Below, piece by piece: positions 15,673 to 24,398 of a stretch of DNA of 64,000 nt. The notes under the pieces are model-generated. The model made no database searches, was not told where the DNA came from, and saw only the letters and a program-made list of their open reading frames with translations. The stretch is from Mycolicibacterium austroafricanum (GTDB taxonomy: Bacteria > Actinomycetota > Actinomycetes > Mycobacteriales > Mycobacteriaceae). The stretch lies in assembly GCF_000612725.1 (NCBI RefSeq), contig NZ_HG964450.1, positions 1,113,537 through 1,177,536 on the forward strand, read 5' to 3'. How positions within the stretch are numbered: the stretch's first letter is position 1; each line of letters begins with the position of its first letter. The translations under genes were made by a program, and so were the position numbers.

Positions 15673-16631
15673 TGCGTTCCCCGCGCACGGGGCACCGGTG
15701 TGCGCCGCAACAGCTCCTCGATCACGTCGGCGCCCTGCACCCGCCGGACCCACATCTCCGGCCGCAGGCTGATCCGGTGCGCCAGGGCGGGTACCGCCAA
15801 CGCCTTGACGTCCTCGGGGATGACGTAGTCGCGGCCGAGCAGCAACGCGCGGGCCCTCGCCAGCTGCACCAGGTCGAGTTCGGCACGCGGGCTGGTGCCG
15901 ACCGCCACCTGCGGATGCTGCCTGCTGGCGGTCGCCAGCGAGACGACGTACTGCAACACGTCGTCGTGGACGGTCACGTCCTCGACCGATTCCTGCATGG
16001 CCAGCAGATCGTGTGAATCCACGACCTGCTGCACCGTCGGGGCCGCCGATCCGCGCTCCAGGCGGCGGCGCAGCATGGTGACCTCCTCGGACTCGTTGAG
16101 GTACTTCAGTTCCAGCCGGATCGCGAACCTGTCCAGTTGCGCCTCGGGCAGCGGGTAGGTGCCCTCGTACTCGATCGGGTTGTCCGTCGCAAGCACCAGG
16201 AACGGCTGCGGCAGCCGATGGGTCACCCCGTCCACGCTGACCTGCCCCTCGGCCATCGCCTCCAGCAGCGCCGCCTGCGTCTTCGGCGGCGTCCGGTTGA
16301 TCTCGTCGCCGAGGAGCAGGTTGGTGAAGATCGGGCCGCGGCGGAATTCGAAACGGCCGGACTGCATGTCGTAGATCGTCGAGCCCAGCAGATCGGCGGG
16401 CAACAGGTCGGGAGTGAACTGCACACGGGTGAACTCCAGCCCAAGCGCCGCGGCAAAGGACTTGGCGATCAACGTCTTTCCCAGCCCGGGCAGGTCCTCG
16501 ACCAGCACGTGGCCGCGAGCCAGCACGGTGATGAGGATCAGGTTGAGCGCGTTGCGCTTGCCGACGACGGCACGGCCGATCTCGTCGAGCACAGCCTCGC
16601 AGCGGGCCGTGGTCAGCGCGGGTGTGGTCAC
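15669..16631 (-). CDS. moxR3: MoxR3-type AAA+ ATPase
   Basis: A 320-residue MoxR-family AAA+ ATPase. Walker A is in EDLPGLGKTLIAKSF, Walker B in LLLGDEINRTPPKTQAALLEAM, sensor 1 in LATDNPIEYEGTYPLPEAQLDRF, and a C-terminal lid follows. MoxR ATPases act as chaperones for maturation of protein complexes. The length and the neighbours (a 160-residue protein, DUF4129, DUF58, small membrane protein) match the Rv3162c-Rv3166c cluster, so I assign moxR3. The GTG at 16631 overlaps the preceding stop; a longer reading adds 34 non-homologous residues. The cluster is unusual here because in M. tuberculosis it lies far from zmp1. Confidence 0.87.
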   Translation of the reverse strand: MTTPALTTARCEAVLDEIGRAVVGKRNALNLILITVLARGHVLVEDLPGLGKTLIAKSFAAALGLEFTRVQFTPDLLPADLLGSTIYDMQSGRFEFRRGPIFTNLLLGDEINRTPPKTQAALLEAMAEGQVSVDGVTHRLPQPFLVLATDNPIEYEGTYPLPEAQLDRFAIRLELKYLNESEEVTMLRRRLERGSAAPTVQQVVDSHDLLAMQESVEDVTVHDDVLQYVVSLATASRQHPQVAVGTSPRAELDLVQLARARALLLGRDYVIPEDVKALAVPALAHRISLRPEMWVRRVQGADVIEELLRRTPVPRARGTQ

Positions 16632-17110
16632 AGTTTCTCCAACCGTTGCAGAATCTCGTCGAGCGTGCGTCGTCCGGGACCCTGTTCGGCACCTCCGGTC
16701 CGCGAGATGTTCTCCGGATCCACCCACTGCCACAGCTCGTCGCCGAAGACCATCCGGCCGGTCGCGTCAAATGCCTTCGGGTCCTTGATCTTCCGGTGAC
16801 CGGCAGCGAGCTCGAATTGCCGGGCCAGCATCGGGCGCAGGCGGCGGTCCCAGTCGGAACGCGACGACTCCGACCAGGAGATCAGCGTCTCGGTGCGCGA
16901 GAGCCAACGGCGCATCGACGCCGCGGCTTCGTCGGTCACCGGGGCGGCCACGTCCTCGTCCCGGTGGGCGAGGTGGGCGCGGACGGCGACCAGCACGCAC
17001 GCCAGCGCGCCGCCGGTCACCGCAAGCACGACGTCCCGTTCGAGTTGGGTTACCGCGAGCATCTGCACCACCACGATCAGGAAGGCGCCGACTACAACGA
17101 CTTTCGTCAT
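16628..17110 (-). CDS. Conserved moxR3-operon membrane protein (Rv3165c-like)
   Basis: A 160-residue protein with two short hydrophobic segments near residues 2-20 and 27-45, then a soluble Arg/Trp-rich region (RRWLSRTETLISWSESSRSDWDRRLRP and following) of about 110 residues. Rv3165c has the same length and occupies the same place, between a DUF4129-type gene and moxR3. I know of no biochemical function. Both ends overlap neighbouring genes by four bases, so expression is coupled throughout the operon. Confidence 0.78.
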   Translation of the reverse strand: MTKVVVVGAFLIVVVQMLAVTQLERDVVLAVTGGALACVLVAVRAHLAHRDEDVAAPVTDEAAASMRRWLSRTETLISWSESSRSDWDRRLRPMLARQFELAAGHRKIKDPKAFDATGRMVFGDELWQWVDPENISRTGGAEQGPGRRTLDEILQRLEKL

Positions 17111-18060
17111 GTCGCCGCCTGCAGCTGATGCTGCACCTGCCGCAGCGCACGGACCGCGTCGGCGCGGTGACTTTCGTTCATCACGTGCGGACTGAAGCGG
17201 GCTTCTTCGAACAGGTCGACCAGTTCGGTTCCGGTGTCCGCCCGCAGTGCGTGGCGTGCGATGGCACGGGCCAGCACCTCCGACGGGGTGTCGGACTCCT
17301 GAGGGATCGTGCCCGGCGACTTCTCCAGCTCGCGCTCCATCGCGAGATAGCAGGCGATGATCGCCTGGCGCGGATCCCTGCTGAGGTCGCCCATTTCGGC
17401 CAGTCCGAGTTCGGCGGCCCTGGCCAGGTCGGGCTCGTCAGACTCGGACGTCGTCGTCCCGACGGTCGCCGGTTCCACCGGTGCCGGCGGCGCGGGCCCG
17501 CGCCTGCGGCCGAGCAGTGTGGCCGTCGCCGACAACGCGAACAGCAGGATCGTCGTCCCGGCCAGCAGGACGAACACGCTGCCGCCGTCGCCGGTCGGGG
17601 TCGGCGGCGCCGACGCAGGGTCGGGGTCGGCTCGACCGTCGGCGCCGGGCGCCGGCGGGGGTACGTCGTCGACGACCGCCGGGGACGCCCACCTCATCAG
17701 CACCAACATCAGCATCGACCAGACCAGCAGAACGGCGGCGGCGATCAGCAGCGGGCGCCACCGTAGGCCCGGCCATGGTTCGCGCAGATCCCTGACGGGA
17801 CCGCCCGGGTCGGGAGCGGTTGAGCGCCGCCGACCTTGGGCGAGGATCGAGATCGAGATGACGCCGATCGACACGGCGAGGATGGCGGCGACGGCCACCA
17901 GGCTGCCGGTTCCCGACTCCGGGCGTTCGTCGGGTGGCGCGGCGCGGTCGGCGTCGGGCAGGTAGCCGCGCAACGCGACGACGGCCAGCAGCAGCAGCAC
18001 GACCACCGCGATGGTGCGCCCCACCGCCTTCTTGTCCGCAGGCTCGATCTTGTCGGGCAT
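17107..18060 (-). CDS. DUF4129 membrane protein, first gene of the moxR3 operon (Rv3166c-like)
   Basis: A 317-residue protein with TMs near residues 16-35, 56-76, 107-127 and 165-187, separated by Pro/Asp-rich linkers. The C-terminal DUF4129 domain (about 230-300) contains AIIACYLAMERELE and DTPSEVLARAIARHAL. DUF4129 proteins are regularly encoded with MoxR and DUF58 genes. The ATG at 18060 is preferred over one seven codons upstream because GAGGTGGG sits just before it and the length then matches Rv3166c (319). The promoter of the operon should lie between here and the L,D-transpeptidase stop at 18150. Confidence 0.82.
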   Translation of the reverse strand: MPDKIEPADKKAVGRTIAVVVLLLLAVVALRGYLPDADRAAPPDERPESGTGSLVAVAAILAVSIGVISISILAQGRRRSTAPDPGGPVRDLREPWPGLRWRPLLIAAAVLLVWSMLMLVLMRWASPAVVDDVPPPAPGADGRADPDPASAPPTPTGDGGSVFVLLAGTTILLFALSATATLLGRRRGPAPPAPVEPATVGTTTSESDEPDLARAAELGLAEMGDLSRDPRQAIIACYLAMERELEKSPGTIPQESDTPSEVLARAIARHALRADTGTELVDLFEEARFSPHVMNESHRADAVRALRQVQHQLQAAT

Positions 18061-18149
18061 GGCCCACCTCGACTCCGGCACCGACAGCCGGGCCGCCGTC
18101 GGCCTGTGCCCATCGTGGCACGACGGGCGGTGGGGGTGGAGCTATCCGG

Positions 18150-19169
18150 TCAGAACATCTGCCAGTCCGACGCGCCGTCGGGCTGGGTGTACATGCCACC
18201 GTCGGTGTTCTTGATGACGACCGCGTCGCCGCTGCCGAAGTTGTCGTAGAACCACTGGGCATTGGCGGGGCTGAGGTTGATGCAGCCGTGGCTGACGTTG
18301 CTCTCCCCCTGATCGCCCACCGACCACGGGGCGCTGTGCACGAAGATGCCGCTGTTGTCGATGCGCACCGCGTCCTGCACCTTGAGCTTGTAACCCTCGC
18401 CGGACGGGTCATCGACCGGCACACCGTACGTCGACGAGTCCATGACGATGTCGGCGAACTTCTCCAGCACGTAGTAGGTGCCGTTCTTGGTGTCGTAGCC
18501 CGGCTTGCCCATCGAGACGGGGAAGGTCTTCTCCACCACGCCGTTACGCACGACCTCCATCTGCTTGGTGTCGTTGTCGATCGTCGCGACCAGTTGCTCG
18601 GGGACGCTGAAGGTCGACTTGGTGCCTGCGGCGTCGATGGTGACGACGGTGCCCGCAGGCCAGAAGTCCTGAGGCCGCCAACGCAACTGGGTGTCGTTGA
18701 CCCAGTAGAACCGGCCGGGCACCGGCGGGTTCGACGAGATGTGCACAGCGTCCTGGGCCATCTGCCGGTTGGCGATCGGCCGCTGGAAGTTGATGTAGAT
18801 CGGCTTGGCCGCACCGACGATGGAACCGTTGGACGGGTTGAACGACGGCGGGATGAACGGCGGCTGACCGACGAACGGGTTCGGGTTCTGCCCGGCCGGG
18901 GTGCCTTCCGGGATGGGCATCGGCTGGCCGGGGATGACCGCCAGTGGGTTGGCCGCGGCGGGAGCCGCCGCACCCGCCGGCGCCGGGGCCGGCGGTGGAG
19001 CCGGCGCCAACGGGTTCGGGAACACGAACGGATCCGCCGGCGGCGGTGGCGGCGGCGCCGGTGCCGGAGCGGGCTGTGCCAGCGCCGACGGAGCGCCGAG
19101 CGTAAGTCCGGCGATCACGCCAACTGCCATGAACAGGGCGATGACCCGACCCCTGTTTCGCTGCCGCAT
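18150..19169 (-). CDS. L,D-transpeptidase (Rv0192/LdtMt4-like)
   Basis: A 339-residue secreted enzyme that forms 3-3 cross-links in peptidoglycan. The signal peptide ends near ALAQPA (about residue 32), followed by a long Pro/Ala-rich tether to about residue 85. An Ig-like domain (about 100-170) and a YkuD catalytic domain (about 175-325) follow. The catalytic motif is SHGCINLSP with nucleophile Cys296; the His upstream in FVHSAPW completes the site. The low-complexity N-terminus and the nearby ilvD and zmp1 match Rv0192. The ATG at 19169 follows a GGAGGT ribosome-binding site at good spacing. Confidence 0.87.
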   Translation of the reverse strand: MRQRNRGRVIALFMAVGVIAGLTLGAPSALAQPAPAPAPPPPPPADPFVFPNPLAPAPPPAPAPAGAAAPAAANPLAVIPGQPMPIPEGTPAGQNPNPFVGQPPFIPPSFNPSNGSIVGAAKPIYINFQRPIANRQMAQDAVHISSNPPVPGRFYWVNDTQLRWRPQDFWPAGTVVTIDAAGTKSTFSVPEQLVATIDNDTKQMEVVRNGVVEKTFPVSMGKPGYDTKNGTYYVLEKFADIVMDSSTYGVPVDDPSGEGYKLKVQDAVRIDNSGIFVHSAPWSVGDQGESNVSHGCINLSPANAQWFYDNFGSGDAVVIKNTDGGMYTQPDGASDWQMF

Positions 19170-19367
19170 GCGTTTACCTCCAGTCCAGCGACTGACCCCA
19201 GTGTGGCACAGCACCCGGATCGACCACGCTGGCGAACGCATCCGCCCGACCCCGGCGCCCTCCCCACGGAGGGCCTTGACCTGCTGTGATGATCGCTTCA
19301 CGGGGCCTGTGCGTTACAGCGGGCCGCGACGGGATGAGGACGGTGATCATCGACGTTGTTGTCGGTC

Positions 19368-19757
19368 ATGGCGACCATTCCGTCTGGATACGAACCGCTG
19401 CTGGAACGACCGCTCTACGGCCACCTGGCCACCACGCGTCCCGATGGGAACCCCCAGGTCAACCCGATGTGGTTCGACTGGGACGGGGAGGTGCTGCGCT
19501 TCACCCATACGACGAAGCGGCAGAAGTACCGCAACATCACCGCCAACCCGAACATCGCGATGTCGATCAGCGATCCGGACAATCCCTACCGGTATCTGGA
19601 AGTCCGCGGCGTCGTCGAGAAGATCGTGCCCGATCCCGAAGGTGCGTTCTACCTGCACCTCAACGACCGCTACAGCGGCCCGCTGACCGAACCGCCGGCC
19701 GACAAGGCGGACCGGGTGATCCTCGTCGTGCGGCCCACCGGCTACAGCTTGCAGTGA
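19368..19757 (+). CDS. F420/FMN split-barrel (PPOX-class) flavoprotein
   Basis: A 129-residue protein of the pyridoxamine-phosphate-oxidase-like split beta-barrel class. Visible signatures are [23 protein letters not shown] near the N-terminus and [21 protein letters not shown], the cofactor-binding segment in the Rv1155/Rv0121c type of F420H2-dependent reductases. The substrate is unknown; mycobacterial relatives bind F420 and reduce quinone-like or biliverdin-like compounds. The ATG at 19368 fits the family N-terminus; a TTG four codons earlier is the alternative. The thiamine-binding-like gene begins 10 bases after its stop. Confidence 0.82.
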   Translation: MATIPSGYEPLLERPLYGHLATTRPDGNPQVNPMWFDWDGEVLRFTHTTKRQKYRNITANPNIAMSISDPDNPYRYLEVRGVVEKIVPDPEGAFYLHLNDRYSGPLTEPPADKADRVILVVRPTGYSLQ

Positions 19758-19767
19758 CACTGGAGCC

Positions 19768-20064
19768 ATGATCGTCGCGTTCAGCATCAGTCCTTCCGGC
19801 GGAGACGAGACCGGCGGGGTCGGTGACGCCGTCGCCGAAGCCGTCCGGATCGTGCGGGCGTCCGGGCTGCCCAACGAGACCAACGCCATGTTCACGAACA
19901 TCGAAGGCGACTGGGACGAGGTGATGGCCGTCGTGAAGCAGGCCGTCGAGGCGGTGGCCGCCGTTTCACCACGGGTCAGCCTGGTGCTCAAGGCGGACAT
20001 CCGGCCCGGCTTCACCGGACAGCTGACCGCGAAGGTGCAACGCATCGAGAATGCCCTGGGCTGA
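19768..20064 (+). CDS. MTH1187/YkoF-like thiamine-binding (DUF77) protein
   Basis: A 98-residue protein matching the DUF77/MTH1187 family: N-terminal [10 protein letters not shown] strand, a helix with [31 protein letters not shown], and the C-terminal [12 protein letters not shown]. Relatives form ferredoxin-like tetramers and some bind thiamine or its precursor HMP. No thiamine gene is nearby, so the ligand is uncertain. It ends 9 bases before the IS30-type element, whose insertion left the coding region intact. Confidence 0.78.
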   Translation: MIVAFSISPSGGDETGGVGDAVAEAVRIVRASGLPNETNAMFTNIEGDWDEVMAVVKQAVEAVAAVSPRVSLVLKADIRPGFTGQLTAKVQRIENALG

Positions 20065-20073
20065 GTTCCCTTG

Positions 20074-20098
20074 CGCCGAAATTGCATTCCACGCGGCC
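20074..20098 (+). repeat. Left terminal inverted repeat of the IS30-type element
   Basis: Twenty-five bases that are the exact reverse complement of 21557-21581. This is the end at the transposase C-terminus. Confidence 0.88.
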
Positions 20099-20113
20099 GA
20101 TCGCGCCTTGGAT

Positions 20114-21496
20114 TCAAGCGGTGGCTGCAACGAATGTGGACGGGTCTGACAGTAGTCGGTCGAGTTCTTCGGCGGGTGTGCGCCAGCCGAGTCGTTTGCG
20201 GGGTCGGGCGTTGAGTTCGGCGGCGACTTGGTCGAGCCAGCCCGGGCCGTAGAACGACAGGTCGGTGCCTTTGGGGAAGTACTGACGGAGCAGGCCGTTG
20301 GTGTTCTCGTTGGTGCCGCGCTGCCAGGGGCTGTGTGGGTCGCAGAAGTAGATCGGCAGCCCGGTGGCTTCGGTGATCTTGGTGTGTAGAGCCATCTCGC
20401 TGCCCTGGTCCCAGGTCAGCGAGCGGCGCAGGATCTCGGGGATTTCGGGGACCTTGATCGACATGGCCTCGGCGAGGGTGGCCGCGGTGCGGTCCTCGGG
20501 CAGGTGCAGCAGCACCACGAACCCGGTGGTGCGCTCGACGAGGGTGCCGATCGCCGAGGCTGAGGCGGTGCTGCCCAGGATCAGATCGCCTTCCCAGTGA
20601 CCCGGGATCGCACGGTCGTCAGCTTCGGCGGGACGTTCAGCGATACCGATCATCCCGTCTTTGAACCTGTTGCGGTCAATAGTGTTGCGGCCCTGCGCCT
20701 TACGGTGCACACGTCCAGTGCGTAAAGCTTTTTTGACCAGTCGGGCCAGCTCTCCGCGGGGCTGGACGTAGAGGGCCTGGTAGATCGTTTCGTGTGACAC
20801 CCACATCTCCGGATCATCGGGGAAATCGAGACGCAACCGACCCGCGATCTGCTCGGGACTGTCGTGCTTTTCCAAGCGTGCCACCACCTCGGTCAGCAAG
20901 ACAGGGTTGGCCTGCAATTTGCGGTCCTTAGGCCGCTTGCGACGGGCCTCGGCGACGTCCTGGCCCACCCGAGCGCGGTACCCCGAGCAGGTTTGACCCC
21001 GCTCGATCTCTCGGTTGATGGTGTCCTTGTGGCGCCCCAACGCCGCAGCAGCCTGCGCTGGCAGGTGGCCGGTTTCCAAGAGTTCCTCAAGCCGCCAACG
21101 CTCGGTGAACGTCAGTGGCGTTCGCGGCCGCGGGGGCGCGATCTCATCGGACGGGAGAGCATCGGGGGCCTGGGTTCTGGGCACATAACCAGCCTGGTTC
21201 ACCCAGATCTGACCCATGTTCTCCGACACGCCGGCGATCACCGCTGCCTGCGTCGGTGAGGCTCCCGCCTGCATCGCCGCCCAGAACGAGTCGCGGATCG
21301 CCAAGGGATACCGGATACCGCGGTGCTTCAGATTCGCGGGCACTCCGGCAGCCTTGGCCCAACTACAGCCCGTCGTGTGAGAAACCCCAGCCACCGTTGC
21401 CGCCGCCGATTGCGACAACCCCGACCCCAACGCCTCCAGGAAGACCTCACGAGCCCCATCCGGAACGTCGTTGCTGCCACGCTTGCGAAACCCCAT
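20114..21496 (-). CDS. IS30-family transposase
   Basis: A 460-residue DDE transposase. Two helix-turn-helix regions occupy the N-terminal 170 residues (SQSAAATVAGVSHTT, and the IS30 signature region FTERWRLEELLETGHLPAQ). The catalytic core has Asp in PGHWEGDLILG, Asp in LTWDQGSEMALH and Glu in RGTNENTNGLLRQYFPKGTD, the classic IS30 DDE spacing and ending. The frame is uninterrupted, so the element may still be active. The 460-residue length is at the long end for the family because of the extended N-terminus. Confidence 0.93.
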   Translation of the reverse strand: MGFRKRGSNDVPDGAREVFLEALGSGLSQSAAATVAGVSHTTGCSWAKAAGVPANLKHRGIRYPLAIRDSFWAAMQAGASPTQAAVIAGVSENMGQIWVNQAGYVPRTQAPDALPSDEIAPPRPRTPLTFTERWRLEELLETGHLPAQAAAALGRHKDTINREIERGQTCSGYRARVGQDVAEARRKRPKDRKLQANPVLLTEVVARLEKHDSPEQIAGRLRLDFPDDPEMWVSHETIYQALYVQPRGELARLVKKALRTGRVHRKAQGRNTIDRNRFKDGMIGIAERPAEADDRAIPGHWEGDLILGSTASASAIGTLVERTTGFVVLLHLPEDRTAATLAEAMSIKVPEIPEILRRSLTWDQGSEMALHTKITEATGLPIYFCDPHSPWQRGTNENTNGLLRQYFPKGTDLSFYGPGWLDQVAAELNARPRKRLGWRTPAEELDRLLSDPSTFVAATA

Positions 21497-21556
21497 CGAA
21501 CAACACCCCTAAACCAATCAGGTGTTGCAGCGACCGATTGAGTCTGACCGCCCGCG

Positions 21557-21581
21557 GGCCGCGTGGAATGCAATTTCGGCG
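21557..21581 (-). repeat. Right terminal inverted repeat of the IS30-type element
   Basis: The exact reverse complement of 20074-20098. It sits 60 bases upstream of the transposase start, so the transposase promoter must lie just inside this end. Confidence 0.88.
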
Positions 21582-21586
21582 GAGAT

Positions 21587-22000
21587 TCAGGAACGGACGA
21601 GGCGCGCGATCGCCGCCGACGCCTCGGCGAGTTTCGCGTCGGCCTCCGCGCCGCCCACGGCCACCGCGTGGCTGACGCAGTGGCTCAGATGCTCGTCGAG
21701 CAGGCCAAGCGCGACCGACTGCAGCGCATTGTTGACCGCACTGATCTGGGTGAGGATGTCGATGCAGTACTTGTCCTCGTCGATCATCTTGGCGATACCG
21801 CGCACCTGACCCTCGATACGGCGCAGCCGCTTGGCGTAGTTCTCCTTCTGACCCGAGTAGCCGTGGGCGTCGGCCGCGACCGACTCCGGCGCGTTCTCCG
21901 TCGGGGCCTGATTGTTCGCTCCGCTCGGGGCCTGATTGTTCGCTCCGCTCGGGGCCTGATTGTTCGCTCCGCTCGGGGCCTGATTGTTCGCTCCGCTCAC
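21587..22000 (-). CDS. CsoR/RicR-type copper-sensing repressor with a repeat-extended N-terminus
   Basis: A 137-residue protein whose last 85 or so residues are a DUF156/CsoR helical-bundle repressor: ENYAKRLRRIEGQVRGIAKMI, then Cys in DEDKYCIDIL and His and Cys in LLDEHLSHCVSHA, the three Cu(I) ligands (C-H-C). Position beside ilvD matches Rv0190 (RicR), so the ligand is probably Cu(I). The N-terminus is unusual, with four perfect copies of SGANNQAP before a linker. The GTG start overlaps the stop of the DUF305 gene (GTGA), so the two are coupled. It probably binds the palindrome upstream of the operon. Confidence 0.87.
   Translation of the reverse strand: MSGANNQAPSGANNQAPSGANNQAPSGANNQAPTENAPESVAADAHGYSGQKENYAKRLRRIEGQVRGIAKMIDEDKYCIDILTQISAVNNALQSVALGLLDEHLSHCVSHAVAVGGAEADAKLAEASAAIARLVRS
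21903..21998. repeat. Four perfect tandem copies of a 24-base unit
   Basis: Copies lie at 21903-21926, 21927-21950, 21951-21974 and 21975-21998 without a single difference. The unit is in frame with the CsoR-type gene and encodes SGANNQAP (residues 2-33). Perfect identity implies recent slippage-type expansion, so copy number probably varies between strains. Confidence 0.95.
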
Positions 22001-22614
22001 GGCAACCCCTCCAACATCTGCGTCATCTGCGCGATCTGTGTTTCCTGCGCGGCCACGATGTTCCTGGCGATGGCGATGGCATCGACGTTGGCACCGTCGG
22101 AAATCTCTGTGTTGGCCAACTCGACCGCTCCCTGATGCTGGCCGATCATCGACTGCAGCCACAGTTTGTCGAATTCCGGTCCGCTCAGCGACTCGAGCTT
22201 CGTGATCGTCGCCTCGTCGACGGTGCCCGGTAGCGCCCTTTCGGGTCCGCCGTCGTCCGGGCCGCTGCGGTTCTCCGGGTTCTCGTTCCACTGGACCAGA
22301 AAGACGTTGAGGATGTTGATCTCCGGCTGCTGGGTGGCCACGATCTGCTGGGCCAGCGCGGTCAGCTCGGGATTCGTCGACCGCTCCAGCGCCGTCCTCG
22401 ACAGATCGATGGCCTGCGCGTGGTGCGGGACCATGTCGTAGGCGAACGCGATATCAGCGGCGTTGTAGCCCGCGGGATCCCCGGTGATCAACGGCGCCTC
22501 GGGCTCTTTCGAACCGCCCTGACCGTCGCCCGCCCCGTCGCTCTGACCGCCGCAGGCCACGAGCAACACCAACGCGGCCACCACGGCGATCACGCGCGCC
22601 ATCAACGTCGTCAT
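21997..22614 (-). CDS. DUF305 lipoprotein, probable metal-binding
   Basis: A 205-residue lipoprotein. The signal peptide has lipobox LVAC with lipidated Cys21, followed by a Gly/Asp-rich linker and a DUF305 four-helix ferritin-like domain. The family's metal-binding pattern is present twice: AYDMVPHHAQAIDLS near residue 60 and MIGQHQGAVELA near residue 155. DUF305 proteins are frequent beside copper genes, and here the gene is the first of an operon with a CsoR-type repressor, so periplasmic copper binding is a reasonable inference. It is divergent from ilvD across 77 bases containing the candidate operator. Confidence 0.85.
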   Translation of the reverse strand: MTTLMARVIAVVAALVLLVACGGQSDGAGDGQGGSKEPEAPLITGDPAGYNAADIAFAYDMVPHHAQAIDLSRTALERSTNPELTALAQQIVATQQPEINILNVFLVQWNENPENRSGPDDGGPERALPGTVDEATITKLESLSGPEFDKLWLQSMIGQHQGAVELANTEISDGANVDAIAIARNIVAAQETQIAQMTQMLEGLP

Positions 22615-22630
22615 GCACCCAGGTTACTAG

Positions 22631-22645
22631 TACCCCACGGGGGTA
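22631..22645. promoter_or_regulatory. CsoR/RicR-like operator between the DUF305-csoR operon and ilvD
   Basis: A palindrome TACCCC-ACG-GGGGTA with perfect 6-base arms, starting 17 bases upstream of the DUF305 start. GC tracts flanked by TA are the usual form of CsoR-family operators. Its position in the promoter of the operon encoding the repressor fits copper-responsive autoregulation. Confidence 0.6.
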
Positions 22646-22656
22646 TCGGTAATGGT

Positions 22657-22692
22657 TTGGCCGGGAGAAACGCCAGGCGCATAATCACCCCA
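22657..22692 (+). promoter_or_regulatory. Candidate ilvD promoter giving a leaderless transcript
   Basis: A -35-like TTGGCC (22657-22662), a 17-base spacer and a -10-like CATAAT (22680-22685) place the expected start at or within a base of the ilvD ATG at 22692. No ribosome-binding site precedes the ATG, consistent with leaderless translation, which is common in mycobacteria. Confidence 0.4.
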
Positions 22693-24389
22693 TGCCCTCA
22701 TCGCCAGACATCAAGCCCCGTAGCCGCGACGTCACCGACGGCCTGGAGAAGGCCGCCGCCCGGGGAATGCTGCGGGCGGTAGGCATGGGCGACGAGGACT
22801 TCGCCAAACCGCAGATCGGCGTCGGCTCCTCCTGGAACGAGATCACCCCGTGCAACCTGTCGCTGGACCGGCTCGCCAAGGCGGTCAAGGAAGGCGTCTT
22901 CGAGGCCGGCGGCTTCCCGATGGAGTTCGGCACCATCTCGGTGTCCGACGGCATCTCGATGGGCCATGAAGGCATGCACTTTTCGTTGGTGTCGCGCGAG
23001 ATCATCGCCGACAGCGTCGAGACGGTGATGCAGGCAGAGCGTCTGGACGGCTCGGTGCTGCTCGCCGGGTGCGACAAGTCCCTGCCCGGCATGCTGATGG
23101 CCGCCGCACGGCTCGACCTGGCCAGCGTGTTCCTCTACGCCGGCTCGATCCTGCCCGGCCGGGCCAAGCTGTCCGACGGCACTGAGAAGGACGTCACGAT
23201 CATCGACGCGTTCGAGGCCGTCGGCGCCTGTGCGCGCGGCCTGATGTCCCGCGAGGACGTCGACGCCATCGAGCGTGCGATCTGTCCCGGTGAAGGCGCC
23301 TGCGGCGGCATGTACACCGCCAACACGATGGCCAGTGCCGCCGAGGCGCTTGGCATGTCCCTGCCCGGCTCCGCCGCCCCGCCGGCCACCGACCGGCGCC
23401 GTGACGGCTTCGCCCGCAAGAGCGGCATGGCCGTCGTCGAGCTGCTGCGCCGCGGCATCACCGCCCGCGACATCATGACCAAGGAGGCGTTCGAGAACGC
23501 GATCGCGGTCGTGATGGCGTTCGGCGGCTCCACCAACGCGGTGCTGCACCTGCTCGCGATCGCCTACGAGGCCAACGTGAAGCTGTCCCTGGCGGACTTC
23601 ACCCGCGTCGGCGCCAAGGTGCCGCACCTGGCCGACGTGAAACCGTTCGGCGCGTACGTGATGAACGACGTCGACCGGATCGGCGGCGTCCCGGTCGTGA
23701 TGAAGGCCCTGCTGGATGCCGGTCTGCTGCACGGGGACTGCCTCACCGTCACCGGTAAGACGATGGCCGAGAACCTTGCCCACATCGCCCCGCCCGACCC
23801 CGACGGCAAGGTGCTGCGCGCCCTCGGCGAGCCGATCCATCCCACCGGCGGCATCACGATCCTGCACGGCTCGCTCGCTCCCGAAGGTGCGGTGGTGAAG
23901 TCCGCCGGCTTCGACTCCGACGTGTTCGAAGGCACCGCAAGGGTTTTCGAGCGTGAACGGGCAGCGCTCGACGCGCTGGAGGACGGCACCATCACGCACG
24001 GCGACGTCGTGGTCATCCGCTACGAGGGCCCCAAGGGTGGTCCGGGCATGCGCGAAATGCTCGCCATCACAGGCGCAATCAAGGGTGCCGGGCTCGGCAA
24101 GGATGTGCTGTTGATGACCGACGGCCGGTTCTCCGGCGGCACCACCGGTCTGTGCGTCGGCCACATCGCCCCGGAAGCGGTCGACGGCGGACCCATCGCC
24201 TTCATCAGGGACGGCGACAGGATCCGCCTCGACGTGGCCAACGGCACCCTCGACGTTCTCGTCGACACGGACGAATTCGAGGCACGCAAAGTCGGGTTCG
24301 AGCCGCTTCCCCCCGTCTACACCACCGGGGTGCTGGCCAAGTACACCAAGCTCGTCGGCTCGGCGGCCACCGGCGCGGTCTGCACGTAG
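22692..24389 (+). CDS. ilvD: Dihydroxy-acid dehydratase
   Basis: A 565-residue Fe-S dehydratase converting 2,3-dihydroxy-isovalerate or -methylvalerate to the 2-keto acids in valine, leucine and isoleucine synthesis. Family motifs are [34 protein letters not shown] (cluster Cys and metal-binding Lys) and [18 protein letters not shown] (second cluster Cys), with the C-terminal [21 protein letters not shown]. It corresponds to Rv0189c in position and orientation once the region is inverted. The enzyme's cluster is copper-sensitive in other bacteria, which makes its divergent placement from a copper-type repressor of interest. The LysE-family gene starts 9 bases downstream. Confidence 0.96.
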   Translation: MPSSPDIKPRSRDVTDGLEKAAARGMLRAVGMGDEDFAKPQIGVGSSWNEITPCNLSLDRLAKAVKEGVFEAGGFPMEFGTISVSDGISMGHEGMHFSLVSREIIADSVETVMQAERLDGSVLLAGCDKSLPGMLMAAARLDLASVFLYAGSILPGRAKLSDGTEKDVTIIDAFEAVGACARGLMSREDVDAIERAICPGEGACGGMYTANTMASAAEALGMSLPGSAAPPATDRRRDGFARKSGMAVVELLRRGITARDIMTKEAFENAIAVVMAFGGSTNAVLHLLAIAYEANVKLSLADFTRVGAKVPHLADVKPFGAYVMNDVDRIGGVPVVMKALLDAGLLHGDCLTVTGKTMAENLAHIAPPDPDGKVLRALGEPIHPTGGITILHGSLAPEGAVVKSAGFDSDVFEGTARVFERERAALDALEDGTITHGDVVVIRYEGPKGGPGMREMLAITGAIKGAGLGKDVLLMTDGRFSGGTTGLCVGHIAPEAVDGGPIAFIRDGDRIRLDVANGTLDVLVDTDEFEARKVGFEPLPPVYTTGVLAKYTKLVGSAATGAVCT

Positions 24390-24398
24390 AGCACTCCG

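Larger units (their letters stand above)
20074..21581 (-). mobile_element. IS30-family insertion sequence, apparently intact
   Basis: A 1508-base element bounded by perfect 25-base inverted terminal repeats at 20074-20098 and 21557-21581 (outer end begins CGCCGAAATTGCATTCC). It contains one long transposase gene. The outermost two bases on each side are CG; if these are a duplicated palindromic CG target, the element is 23-base IRs plus a 2-base duplication. No longer target duplication is visible. It lies between the 3' ends of two convergent genes (6 bases from the csoR-type stop), so nothing is obviously broken. Confidence 0.9.

Noticed and set aside
21903..21998. Tandem 24-base repeats as a CRISPR-like array
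   Set aside because: The copies are directly adjacent with no spacers, and they lie inside a coding frame.
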